DNA of 64,000 nucleotides. Origin: Hexactinellida sp. DTS-2022. Lineage: Eukaryota; Porifera; Hexactinellida. Each line of letters opens with the position of its first letter. Position 1 is the stretch's first letter. The stretch is taken from contig JAPNXP010000001.1 in NCBI GenBank assembly GCA_028753945.1, positions 14,622,501-14,686,500 on the forward strand, in the 5' to 3' direction. Below are positions 41,860-53,597 of the stretch, one piece after another. Both the position numbers and the translations under genes were made by a program. The notes below the pieces were generated by a model, which searched no databases, was not told where the DNA came from, and saw only the letters and a program-made list of their open reading frames with translations.

Positions 41860-43083
41860 TGCCAATCGTAGACCCCGTGTCGATACAAATCAACCAATCG
41901 ATAGACAGGTTGATACGCTCTCTCGAGCAGAGAAGGCACCAGCTGTTGACCGACTTAAGGGACAGACGGGAGGAAATCAGAGCCAATCGGGGGCCGCGTC
42001 AACAAATGCAACAACAAATAACCGAAACTCGCGAATTTTTGGAAGGCCAAATGACGCACAATTTGCTACATTCCTTTCAGGGGAAAATGGTCACAGATTT
42101 GGAAGCCAAAATGGCAGAAATGCAAGTGGCAGCACCACCTCAAGAAGTGAGCTACCTCTGCTACACACCGGACCTAGACGAACGTATCTCCCGTCTGGGA
42201 GAGATTCTACAACTCGAGACTCATCCCATCCCTCCTGTGCCAGCGATACCAAACTATGCCACATTCCAACAACCCATTGTTGCTGTTGGGAAAAAAGGAT
42301 CAGCTCCTGGAGAGTTTAACTTCCCAAGAGGTGTCTCAATCGATACGAAATCTGGACACATTTATGTGGCGGATATGGGCAACAAAAGAATCCAAATATT
42401 TTCAGAGACAGGAAACTGTCTCAATATATTCGGACAACATCACCTGAAATGGCCATGGGGCATATTAATCCATCAGGATAGCATTTATGTCACGGACATA
42501 CACCAAGACGCTATCTTCCTATTCAAACTTCCAGATCTCAGAATGGTAAAGCGAGTAGGGAAGAAAGGATCTGGAAATGAAGAGTTCATTTCTCCGAGAC
42601 AACTCGCCATATCTCCCAATCAACGCCTCTACGTGCCAGATGAATCTAACAACAGAATTCAAATCATGTCTACAGATCTAGCTTTCCAAGACTCGCTTCG
42701 ACATCAAACAATGACAAAACCTGTTGATGTTAAGTTCATAAGAAATGAAATGTTTGTGTTAAGCCGTGAAGACAATCCCTGTATCCACGTGTTTACACTA
42801 TCAGGAGAGAAGTCCCGCTCCATAGTTACCGGAGGGATTGGAATGCAAGTGAGGCGCTCATACTTCTACTGTTTGGACAAACGCAATAACATCGTCATTA
42901 GCGATTTTTCACGAACACAATATCAAGGTATTCTCTCCAGAAGGAGACCTACTACACACCATTGGGGGATACGGACATGAAGCTGGATTGTTTAACACTC
43001 CTACTGGCCTAGCAATTAACAACAACAACAAACTAGTTTGTTTATCAAAAAACAGAAGATTTGGACTCCAAATATTTTCCTAG
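41860..43083 (+). CDS. Coiled-coil NHL-repeat protein (one frameshift)
   Basis: From the ATG at 41860 (MPIVDPVSIQINQSIDRLIR) about 75 residues are coiled coil rich in Arg/Glu/Gln. A linker with CYTPDLDERISRLGEI follows, then six NHL blades such as PGEFNFPRGVSIDTKSGHIY, PWGILIHQDSIYVTDI and SPRQLAISPNQRLYVPDESN. Around 42921 one extra base shifts the frame: the other frame continues VFSPEGDLLHTIGG and ends FGLQIFS at 43083. There is no RING or B-box, so it is TRIM-like only in its coiled coil and NHL. Invertebrates carry large families of such proteins. A hAT element ends 11 bp upstream of the ATG, so an earlier start may have been lost. Confidence 0.75.
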
Positions 43084-43439
43084 TATTTCTTATTTATGTG
43101 TTGTTGTTGAATCAACTGTATTTACATATTGATGTTGAAATGCCATTGATAAATGTAAATGTGTGCAAATTCAATTTTATCTATTTTATGCAATTATTAC
43201 ACCACAATCAATTTAGTTAGTATTATAGATATATATCGAACGAATTGGAACATATGGTATAAATAGAAAGATCTAAAATTACAGCTGTGCCAACAGTATT
43301 TCTTTTTGGAAACATACAATGTTATATATAATAGAATTAGCCATTATTAACTTATAGAAAATTCTAATTATCACTTTAACTTTCAATTGAATTAACTTAT
43401 ACTAGATTCCGGGGCAAAGAAGGGTAAGTACTTACCTGT
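43084..43439. other. AT-rich 3' flank of the NHL gene
   Basis: No gene recognised. Confidence 0.45.
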
Positions 43440-43617
43440 GCAATCAATTAAGTTTCAATCTCCAGTTTCTGTACTACCCACACAAGTTTGTCCCCCGTTA
43501 CCAGGTGTGGGAGAGTCGCACTCTCTGCTCCTACTAACGGTACCGTCTCCACAGAGAGAGGAACAAGGGGACCAACTGCTCCATGCTCCCCAGCCTACTG
43601 CCCCCTGCCCCCTGCTA
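43440..43617 (-). pseudogene. Thrombospondin type-1 repeat exon with TGA at a conserved Cys
   Basis: The minus strand reads [39 protein letters not shown] and STETGD, then TGA, NLIDC and a strong splice donor (acag-gtaagt). All landmarks of a TSP1 module are present (W-x2-W-x2-C, CG-x-G, R-x-R-x-C). The TGA falls exactly where the module needs its fifth cysteine (TGC or TGT). The exon probably begins at the acceptor ttccggtag (43617); the apparent signal peptide upstream comes from a TTG-rich repeat. Nonsense mutation, sequence error or recoding are possible. Confidence 0.6.
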
Positions 43618-43682
43618 CCGGAATTATAAACAGTACACAACAATAAGTAAACAAACAAGCTAATCAACAATAGATACATTCA

Positions 43683-43935
43683 CATATGAAATACCTAACT
43701 AACTAACAAATAAGCAAATACATAGATAAACAATTAACAAATACACAAGTTAGCAACCAAACAAACAAACAAAAAACAAACATTCACAAACAAACAAAAC
43801 TAACAAACAAACAAAACAAACTAACAAACAAAAAACAAACTAACAAACAAACAAAAAACAAACTAACAAACAAACAAAACAAACTAACAAACAAAAAACA
43901 AACAACAAACGAACAAATAAACAAATAGTATACTA
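43683..43935. repeat. AAAC/AACAAACAAAC low-complexity tract
   Basis: Runs of aacaaacaaac with interspersed actaac units over 250 bp. Confidence 0.85.
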
Positions 43936-44587
43936 ACAAACAGTATAACTAATACAAGAACTCTCCTATCTATCTATATTACCAATATAAAAGGGGGACC
44001 CCTACAAGTATCGCCCTCATATTAATCCCTCCTCTCCCCATACAGTTATGCCGGGGTATCGCACTGTCTGTATCTGTATCTGTATCTGTCGCTTGTGCCG
44101 CAAATAGAGGTACACGAGCCCCAAGCACCCCATGAGCCCCAATCAACGTGAACTAAAGTAGCAAATGTAAATACTGTAGAATATGCTAATACGGACACTG
44201 TCTAAAAGGCCCAGGCCTAAAGGTGTCAAATGTAATTATAGTAGTATCTGTTAATACGGACACTGTCAAAGGCCAATGTACGTATTAACTAAAGGTTACT
44301 AAAGGTGGTTGATTATATGAACTTGATTATATGAACTAAAGTGGCAAATGTAAGTACAGTAGAATCGTTATAACGAGCAACTTCGTTATAACTTACTGTA
44401 TAAAGAACTCGCTGTACTAGTGGGTAGTATAATCTAGTTTGACTGAATTAATAACCGAAATATGATATTTTGAGGGGAAAACTATACTATAGACATTTCT
44501 AACTAGTTAATGATTAGTAGATAACCTGTAAAAATTAAGCGGAGAGATATATTAACCGGTGGGACTCCGATAATCGGAGAAATGTGA
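43936..44587. other. Spacer with possible TM-exon relic and MITE fragments
   Basis: At about 44040-44150 the minus strand reads LGLMGCLGLVYLYLRHKRQI, a hydrophobic stretch followed by basic residues, then a tatctg microsatellite. It may be a membrane-anchor exon (weak). Two partial direct repeats (aatacggacactgtc) near 44190 and 44255 and fragments of CAGT-type MITEs follow. Confidence 0.35.
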
Positions 44588-46245
44588 AGCAAGGTAATGC
44601 TGCGAATAAATAATTAATTTAAAAAAAAAACAAATTATCAATCCTCACATGAGGTGGCAAAAGGGGATTATATTGGAAGATTCCACTCTCTCAATATCTA
44701 CTGAAGATAGACAAACAAGTTGTCGCTAATTGCCTTGTCTTCGTAGTGATGCTAATCAGATGAGAGAATGTTGCCGTTATATACATATGCACGTATACTG
44801 TATTTGAGTGCATAATTTCATCCAGATTACTCATTTTTTGTATTACGTCTTCTGATTTTCGCGCACCTAGCAAGGTTTGCGTGAATGTTAACAGATGAAT
44901 GGAGTGTTTCGCATCTCAAAGGTAAGAGAATTTTGTGCCTCCTAATTTTTGGATCGAGCTCCCACTTCGCGCTCCTTGTTTCAAAAATGAGCGTGCACCC
45001 ATTTCCGCTATTGCAAAAATGGAACTCTCCTTTTGTTCTCCTTCTTTATTTACCCGGATATCATTTTGTTAATAATTATTGATGAAGTTCTAGTATAGAA
45101 TGAGTCAACATTTCCCTAGTGTCGCTGCTATGGTTGTGAGTGGGCTGCTGATGTTTACAAGTACATATCTCTGCGAACAACGATTATCAGCACTGTTATA
45201 TATTAAAAACAAATATCGTGCTCGTTTATGCGTAGAGTCTGACCTTCGTGTAGCTTTATCTAAAACCGAACAAGAATTGATGAACTTGTAAAAGCAAAGT
45301 AAGCCCAGCCATCTCATTAAACTTTGTCCTAATTATTTAACTTTTTCAAAATATACTTAAATCATGTTGTGTTCGTCATATTATACAAATTATATCAACA
45401 GAAATAATTTAGCGGGATCTTTCTAGATTTGAATCGAGGGTACCTGGACTTTTCCTTTAGCCTCAGGGGGTAAGCAGTTCGTAAAAGGTTGAGAACACCT
45501 GCTCTATACTATAGCTCAGAGATTGGTTGGGAACAATGGGATTATACGTTTGAATTAAAAAATTTGCATCTCAATTAATATTTGAGGAACAATGGCCTGA
45601 TGAGACCCCACGAGACCAAATAGCACAATAAATATGTAAATAGGAAGCTCATACTACTATTATTTACATATTTTACGATGTGATGTGTTAATCTATTGAA
45701 TTTATACGAATTCACAGAATTACTGAATTATATCTTTTGGAATTAGAAGACCTCTCTCGTAAATATGGTAATAATGTTTTATATTTAACGAATTAATTAA
45801 GGTATACTAACATGTTGCTGACAAGGTAGCAGGTATATGATTAATTAGCTAAGTGTGAATATTAAGTATCTGTGGAGTTGGTATAAACGAAACAGAGAGA
45901 AGTGAGAAGTTACGTACAAAAATTATCAAAAGGGAACGAACAATAGATAATGGATGACTTTCTGACCATGTGAGAGTTTTTTGCGGAGCACGCTCACTGG
46001 AGAGCGGTTCTATGTTACTACAAACAATTGCTAGGAATTATTGATGCAAAGGATATTCTTGCGTATATATGCACGATAATTTTAGTTTGAATTTTGTAGA
46101 CATAATTACATATGCCCCAATATAAACTAAACAATGAAATTATTATTATCATCCAAAGGCCCATTTGCCACCTCATGTGAGGATTGATATTTTTTTAGAT
46201 TTTTTAAATTAATTATTCATTCGCAGCGTTACCTTGCTACAAATG
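44588..46245. mobile_element. Relic TIR element containing hAT transposase sequence
   Basis: Facing ends of about 75 bp: caaggtaatgctgcgaataa and its near complement at 46225-46245, each followed inward by aatcctcacatgaggtggca. The interior holds a hAT transposase C-terminal fragment. A CAGGTGTTCTCAACCTTTT-like end lies at about 45485-45506, so at least two elements may be nested. Confidence 0.6.
45085..45330 (+). pseudogene. hAT transposase C-terminal (dimerisation) fragment
   Basis: The plus strand reads TYLCEQRLSALLYIKNKYRA and RLCVESDLRVALSK, matching the hATC motif of hAT transposases and ZBED5-like derivatives (S/T-Y-L-C-E-Q...K-N-K-Y-R-x-R-L). After a stop it continues KQSKPSH, the usual C-terminal end. 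Only about 75 residues are preserved. Confidence 0.7.
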
Positions 46246-47370
46246 AGTTCTGTGTCCCAACATCATAGATTTAAGTTGGTAAATAAGTAAATAAAATTTA
46301 ATATTGAAAATACTAGTTAATCAGTAATGTTAAATTGTTTGGCAACAAACAAGATTCAATCAAGTTAGGAATTATCCTCGATTTCACCTCCCATTAAAAT
46401 TGGATGATGAGTATGTAAATAATTTGTTCTAAAATATTGTATGTTGTTTCATTACTTCGTCAAATGTCGAGTGACAGTATACAAAAAATTGCACCTCAGG
46501 AAATTTACATTGAATTAATGGGGGTTGTTGAAGTAAAATGAAATTAGTGCATTTCATTCAACCAAAGCTTGATAAACTGTTCAAATTAGTGCAGAAAGCC
46601 TTTTCCCGGGTTTTAATGTCGTGCTACAAATGTTATTGTCGTCTGCAGCTGGCAAGCAAGCAATTTAATATACAAAGAAAGTTATAGACACACTCAACAA
46701 TCTATTTTCAACAATAAGTATGTAAAATTTCATCTTTTTATAAAGTAAATCTTCCCCACTTTTCAATCATACAAATTATACTGCGCTCCTAGATTTATTT
46801 GAGTTCGCTTCCACGCGCCTCAAGTAATCATTTTGTAATACTTCTAATACGGGAGGCATCTTCTGATTTTCGCGAGATATAAAATTTTTCTTGCAAATTT
46901 ACGTGCCAGGATTAATACCTGGGTATTCGAAATTATTTCAGGAGACATAAACAACAACAATATTGTTTATAAATTAAATATTATCCCAATATACGGTGCA
47001 ACTATATTGCATGAAACATTTTAAAACAAAATTGCAATAAAAGTTCATATTCAAGATTGTCACAGCATGGATAAATCAATGCGAGGACAACTTTTTTTAG
47101 TGTTCAGAAATGAGCTGGCTAAATGTAATTTATTATATTTTGTTTGTTTGTTTGACAAATATATTTGCCAGAGCATTTGTACTGTATTAAGTTTCAAAAT
47201 GTTATAAAGGTAAACAACGTAAATTCGAGTAACCTTTGACATTAATATATACTAGTCAATTGCCCGTCGCTTTGCTGACGTAATATGGAAATATTTTCAT
47301 GATACATTTGATATGGATATTATATAGCGGGAATATATACTAAGAAGTGGCTATGTACAGATTACTCAGT
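46246..47370. other. AT-rich spacer
   Basis: No gene recognised. A fragment of a ggcgcgc/tgcgctcct repeat occurs at about 46780-46910. Confidence 0.45.
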
Positions 47371-47628
47371 GGCGGATCCAGACATGTTGAAAAGGGGGGG
47401 CCAAAGAAGTAATGCGAGCGTAGCGAGTAACTTATAAGGGGGTCTGGTAACTTATAAGTAACTTATAAGGGGGTTTGAGTTATATACTCAGAAGTAATTT
47501 TAAACGCTAATTTCTTTAGGAGCCATAATTCTTAATGATTTTGTCAATTTTAGCCTAAATTTCAATCAATTTCAGTTTCGAAGGGGGGGCCCAGGCCCCC
47601 TGGCTCCCCCTGGTTCCGCCTCTGGAAT
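47371..47628. mobile_element. hAT-like MITE, CAGTGGCGGATCCAG end
   Basis: Left cagtggcggatccag and right tggttccgcctctg face each other around a G-rich subterminal region. No exact 8-bp flank match. Confidence 0.6.
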
Positions 47629-48439
47629 AATTTATAATTTATTTATATCAGTCATTATATCAAGCCCACCTACAAAACTTTGTATACTACATTTCGGGTG
47701 TATTTTACATTAGTGCTCCCTATCTGAGATTATTTTCAGCTGCACGAACTTCGGGGTAAGGCGTGTTTTTCTTTTCAACATTTTATTGCGCCATAAATCC
47801 TTTACGGCACACATTGTCTTAGGTCTATGTGGTATTTTCGATGAGTTTCCCGGGTTTCCATTGAATGTTTAGCAAAATGATTATTGTTTCCGTATTTGGT
47901 ATTTATTCAAAAAATGAATGTCAACAATGCATATTAGGAGATAAATATTAGTGGTTGAATTGGGGCAATCAAATGCGATCAGCAGTAAACCCTCAAATCT
48001 AATTGGTCGAGAACATTTGTCACCATATCTCAAAGAGGTGTGAAATTTTTGTCATTATAATTTCAAAAATTTCGATGTTTGTAAACATTGCGCATCTTTT
48101 GGTATCGATCTCGACTTGGTACGACCACTGATTCATACCGATCGGTTGCGGACACACATACATAGCACTGCTCTATTAATAGTACGAGTCCTTCGGTCTC
48201 GGTCGCATTGCGACTGTTCGGCGCTTCACGCCTCAATTGACGGCCGCTGCGGCCTTACTACGCCTTGAAACTAATCATTTAGAATTATACATCTCTGTGG
48301 TGTATTAAATATATTCCTCATAAAGTCCCCCTAATAAGAATGTTATACAATGTAATTTGTTAGGGAAATTCAAATCTTCCCATTAGTAGCTCAATAAATT
48401 TCAGTTGCACGATAAGAAAGCTCGAATTCAAATAATACT
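47629..48439. other. Spacer ending in a GC-rich hairpin block
   Basis: AT-rich, then at about 48190-48260 cttcggtctcggtcg and ggccgctgcggcc blocks of the mini-hairpin family. Confidence 0.45.
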
Positions 48440-49260
48440 AAAAGAAAAACTGGCAATAGAATAGACAAATGATTGATTGGTTAAATGAATTTATTTTCTA
48501 TCAATCATATTGCAGCCTCAGAAAATATTTCTATTATGTACAATCTATTTATACTAATTGATGAAGTTTGCTAATCCATACTAACAAACCCTCGAATTTT
48601 ATTGGCTAACATATTTTGTCACCTTCAAATGTAAATATTTTTCTTCAAATATCAAAAAGTATCAAAATTTTCAGCTTTCTGGAACTCCTAGTCTTCCCAA
48701 TTAATTATGGACAAACAAACCCACAAACAACAATTGCGCTTTTATTTTATACCTAGATAGATTATATTTACAAGCTGCTCGTCCGCGCTACGCGCGTTCT
48801 TACAACTTGCACTCGGGCCTGCGGCCCTCGCTTCTATTCATGGCAAATACCTTTTCAAATGTTTTGCCTGTTGTATTTAGATACTGTGGAGTGTAACGGA
48901 AATTTAACGAAAATTATACATCCCTTTCCTTACGTCACGTTTTTTGCCATTTTGGAATAAAAAGTGCGGTCTGTGACATTCGTAACCCTTCTCCCCCCTC
49001 CAAAGCGTTACGTAACGTTCGAAGGCCTCATACGCAGGTTAATTATATTACGGGAATCATTCAGGAATTATAATAGCTGTCCTCTAGCCTATGTACAAAT
49101 GACCGTGTATAGAGTAACCTTTAGCAGATTCTACTTTAAAGTATGTAGTGGCCCCCTAAGCAGTATATTTAAGCTGATCGACCGCACTACGCGCGTTCTC
49201 ACAACTTATTCTCGAGCCTTCGGCCCTCGCGTGAATTTACAACAATTTTGATTCCTTAAT
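48440..49260. mobile_element. Dispersed repeats with mini-hairpin ends
   Basis: Copy of the 21490-21840 repeat (48455-48750), then gctacgcgcgttcttacaac and cgggcctgcggccctcgc, repeated with changes at 49190-49240. Related inverted blocks lie at 54985-55540 and 56560-56620. Confidence 0.6.
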
Positions 49261-50680
49261 TAGAATAGACAAATTTGTTATTTCAGAAAGAAAGATATTT
49301 AGACTAAATCATAATAATATATGCTCATGATCCTCGGTAACTTAATACGTTAATTCTTGCTAAAAAAGTCATTGATACGAAAATTATTCTTAACTGACAA
49401 ATATGTCTTTTTTCGGGTTTATGAGTAGCAAATCTGAAATCAAATTGATTAATAATCAAAAGTTTGGAAATGAAGAGTTTATAAGGGGAATGAAAGGTTT
49501 GAGTTTAACTTTTACTAAATAGACTATTTATGCGATTAATGGGACTATTGAAGTACTAACTTATAGGGTAAAATTTATTGGTCAAATGTATTGACCCAGA
49601 ATTATTTGTATTTATTTTTTCAGCCAATTAAATTGCAGTCTCAGTTTGGCTTTCTATAATGCATACTTAACAGCTGATAGTTTTGACACCTTTTGAGAGG
49701 GAAGACATGAATATTTTTCTTAGATATTAGAATTTGTTCCTAGAAACATTATTTTCCACCTCCCTGCCAAATTTTAAGTCTACAGCTCTTACCAGTTCCT
49801 CAATCAATACCGAACAAAAAAAATCTAAACAAATCATTGTGATTTAATATATAAGATAGACAAAATTAGGAAACGAAAATGTTGATTACGAATTTAGCAA
49901 CGTCAAGTAGTAAATATTAGCTACTGTTCTAAGGAATATTAACACAAATCTTGAGAACTAAACATCAGGTATAATCATGTGCGCCAAGTTTGGGGTTTAG
50001 GGGGGGGGGGGGGCTGGAGGGTCACTGGGAGCCCCCATCTTTGACTATATTTTCAAAACTTGACGCCTATGGGTATAATACTAAGTTGTGTTATTCTTGA
50101 GAACAATGACATCAGTTTATAATAATTTGCATATCAAATAATATTTGAGGAACAATGGAGTAAATAACACCTCGAGGTAAATTTCACATTAAAAAATCAA
50201 TTATACAAAAGAAGATGGAGAATGGAAGAATGGACAAATTAATGTAAAAATATTTACATAAATTCCTTTGAATCGAAGAACGCTTAACTTTCCAACGTCA
50301 GATCGATACATAATGTATATAAGGTAGCTCGAAACTGAATTTCATATCTTATAGAGAACGCTCATGGGACCTAAATTGTTTAAAAAATTGCATCGTACAA
50401 TTTTCCACCGATTAAGCGCTCCGTAAAGCAAGTGTTAATTAATAATTAATTAATTTTAAATAGTATACTGTCAAACTACGCTTAATGTGGTCAATGGTTA
50501 ACAAAGTAAAATCAACATAAGTTAATTCAAAATATTTACGGTTAATTGGGCCAAATTTCGCTTAATCGGGTCAAACTAAATATGGACCAAATTGACTTAA
50601 ATTCTAGCGGAGTTGATTAAATTAAATATATCAGACAACAACTGTATAACTATCTCTTTTCACTAGAAAATCAATAAAGA
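49261..50680. other. 5' flank of the secreted-precursor gene
   Basis: Mostly AT-rich. 49610-49855 is an inverted copy of 55865-56220 (ccagttcctcaatcaatacc against its complement). A decayed 'cgactccgcttaatag' MITE lies at about 50465-50620. Only a weak TATA-like tgtataacta is seen just upstream of the ATG. Confidence 0.5.
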
Positions 50681-53238
50681 ATGAGGATCTCCAAAGTACT
50701 CATCGTGTTTGGCGTTGTAGCGATGGTGGCGCTACTCAATGCCCGTACCACAGGTGAGTATTAATAATATTACAAACAAATAACCTTGTGTCCTTAGGCC
50801 AAGAACTGCCATTAATACATATGTATATTTGTTTAGATCAGCAAGTTCAGATTAAAGAATTGTAAGTTTAGAGTAAAATATAAACTTTTATAACCGTTCA
50901 TTTAATCCTACTTTGCAATCGTATACGAACATGCTATTCAAATCATCCCTGTCAGTATACATAGTTACAACAGTATTACTTTAGTCGTATATGGAAGGGA
51001 GAGTGCGAAACTGATAAATTATCTTTTTAAGCGATCAAATTTGGAGCATTAGAATTTGAGTGGTACCATAAAGTATGTAGATTAAATACTTTATGCATGA
51101 CGAAAGGCTATTTTTATAACTGTAGAATATGTCCACTGTCACCATAAATAAATTATTGAGGTACATTATCTCCAATTAAATATTTATGTAAGACGAGTGA
51201 CGGTCCACTGACGGATAACTAAACTACCCCGCAGTCCTTCATTTTCAATAGTTAATCACAACATTAAATATGAATAATATAATAATTATAATAGTAGGGA
51301 AATTCGTGTTCAGCATACTTGAATGCGCTTGTTTATTCCTTATCACTTTAATACAATCCGAACAAACAATAAAATGAACAAACATACAAACAAACAACCA
51401 TTGAGTTTTGATAATATTGTTATATCATCTATAAATATATATACTTAATTTCTGGAATTAGAGAAGTAGCATGCATAATAATATTAAACGCATTAAGGGA
51501 TAATAAGTGGTATGTACATGTATTATACACGTATAGCTTATTAATTTGTATCATTTGGTAACAAACAAGCTATAGACGAACAAGTTGACTGCTGCCATTA
51601 CACCTATCACACATGTGTTTTTATCCCGATTGAGACCAAATTACAGAGCCTTAGTACTACTCTAGTGCATTTAGAATAATCACATAATAGGATTAATATG
51701 GATTATAGATTAACTCACGGGTATAATTATATAACATTGATATTGTATTATTTAGTGACGCGAAAGCTGAAGACGAACAGGCTGACACTGACATAGAAGC
51801 AGTGGATGAAGATGCTGATTGTCATCCCTATTATCAAATGTCTGACGAGAAGTGAGTAATCGAGGAATTATAAAATTTGTATTAGCATGGGCTTAATTAT
51901 GATGTTATAAAAATAATCTGCTAATGCCTAGAAAATCACAGTAGAAAAAGTGTTATATACAATAGATTCTCGTAAAAGGGATGCATAGGGACTGTAGAAA
52001 TTTGTTCGTGTTAATCAGAGTTATTTGCATACATTCGTATAGGCTAGGAGAAATTAACCTTGTTGTTGTATCTATATTCGTACTAACGAGAGTCCACTTA
52101 AGTAATGCATCTAATTAATTCGCAAAATCTGCAAGTTTCTTTACAAGAATTATGGTTCCTTTGAACTTGTTGAGTTTATTCAAATCTGAGTTGTACCATT
52201 TGACAATATATAGATAGGATTATCGAATAACTTAATGTTAAAATGTTTGTATCATTTAGTGACCTAGCAGCACTAGACGAAGATGCTGCTGAATTAGCTG
52301 ACTTTTTCGCATTGAGTGAGAAGTGAGTAACTGAGGCATTAATTACTATTTCATTGGCTTCATATACATCGGTCAGTACGTTTTAAATATAAAATCCTGC
52401 TTTATAGTGAGAATTTTTAATAATAAAATTTACTTCACCAGTGCTTAAAACAGTGGTTCCAAACCTTTTTTAACTCGTGAACCCCCTGATACCCGAAAAT
52501 TTGGTGGTGCACCCCCAGGACATAACTAAGTCTGAAGGATTCTATTGAGAAGGGCATCGATTATTAAAACAGGATGGGGGGGTGAACATCATATGGTCTC
52601 ATTAGGATGAAAAGCGTCAGTATGTAATAATATTGAACAGATATAAAAGAGTAATTCCCCAATAATTAATTGGCAGATCATTAACTTTTACGGAGTCGGC
52701 TCACTGTAGTCTTACTACAAACAACTTCAAAGAACCACAGAGAATTATTGCAAAAAATTGATATCATTGCGTATCTTCGGTGATAACGCGTTGGGTTTTT
52801 GCTTGAAGTCATAAGCCCCAATAAAAATATACAATAAAATTATATTCTTTTATCATCATCCAAATTCCCACTTCCCTTTCTCTGAATCTAAATGAACCCG
52901 ACGTACCTGATTATACATCATGTAAATGTAAATACAATCCGAATATATATAATAAATGGCACGAGGGGAGCTGGCTCCAAATTGATGAGCGCTTAATACT
53001 CTGACACTTGAAAAATAGCAAAATTTGCAAGAAATAACTATCCTTAGAACCATATGATATAATTTTTGTATTATTTAGTGACGATGAAGCAGTGGATTCA
53101 AACGAAGAAGCTGAATGGTTCCGCAACTTAATCAAACACATTCGTAGAAACCGTCGTCGCAGACTCCGTAGATGGCTTCGATATCTGCGTAAACTTCGCC
53201 GTAGAAGATGTCACCGTAGGAGAAGTGAAAGCGAATAG
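50681..53238 (+). CDS. Small secreted precursor, acidic pro-region and Arg-rich C-terminus, copy 1
   Basis: Five exons, 50681-50753, 50837-50861, 51756-51851, 52260-52322 and 53079-53238, join in frame (phases 1, 2, 2, 2) into 138 residues. Exon 1 is a signal peptide (MRISKVLIVFGVVAMVALLN). Exons 2-4 and the start of exon 5 are strongly acidic, with repeated DEDA-type motifs and SDEN/LSEN exon ends. The rest of exon 5 encodes about 36 residues with some 18 arginines in an L/W/Y-punctuated, potentially amphipathic helix, ending SESE. An acidic pro-piece with a cationic product is the layout of many antimicrobial-peptide precursors. A matrix or mineral-binding peptide is the alternative. All splice sites are canonical (acceptors tttag). 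I recognise no family. Confidence 0.8.
52450..52930. mobile_element. hAT-related insertion in intron 4 of copy 1
   Basis: cagtggttccaaacctttttt then cgtgaaccccctgatacc is a typical hAT terminus. It is absent from intron 4 of the sister copy, where the flanking cctgcttaaaagtac runs on. The right boundary is uncertain because gtcggctcactgtag-type sequence beyond about 52690 is shared with copy 2 (60605-60665). Confidence 0.6.
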
Positions 53239-53255
53239 GCTTCTACAGTTATCTA

Positions 53256-53372
53256 GGCGCTCTTCAGTAATTTAGGCAGTAATTCAGTAATTTAGACAGT
53301 AATTCAGTAAATTAGGCAGTAATTCAGTAAATTAGGCAGTAATTCAGTAAATTAGGCAGTAATTCAGTAAAT
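53256..53372. repeat. 20-bp minisatellite in the 3' UTR of copy 1
   Basis: About five copies of aattcagtaaattaggcagt just after the stop codon. The same array follows copy 2 at about 60205-60335. Confidence 0.9.
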
Positions 53373-53481
53373 TTGTGCCGGAGTATACGTATACTACGTA
53401 TATATGACATATATCCTATATTCATTTAAATTCAGTTTAGTTTGCTTAGTAACAACTCGTGTTACTCAATTGATTTCCACA

Positions 53482-53487
53482 AATAAA
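53482..53487 (+). terminator. Poly(A) signal of copy 1
   Basis: AATAAA 245 nt past the stop codon. The corresponding site of copy 2 reads aaatat. Confidence 0.6.
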
Positions 53488-53597
53488 GTATCTGATTAAT
53501 TGATAAGCAAGCTGCTTTTACAATGCCGGTTGTATTCAATTTTTATTATGGAATGTAACGAATAAATAAAACGAAAATCATATATCCCTCTTCTACG

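Noticed and set aside
43618-43679. Apparent signal peptide [20 protein letters not shown] before the TSP1 module
   Set aside because: It is the complement of an AAAC-type repeat ending in a good splice acceptor (ttccggtag), so the exon most likely starts at the acceptor.
49990-50040. Poly-G tract (13 or more G) as a functional G-quadruplex
   Set aside because: It lies in a short decayed element end with gggggctggagg; it may be sequencing-prone and there is no context for function.
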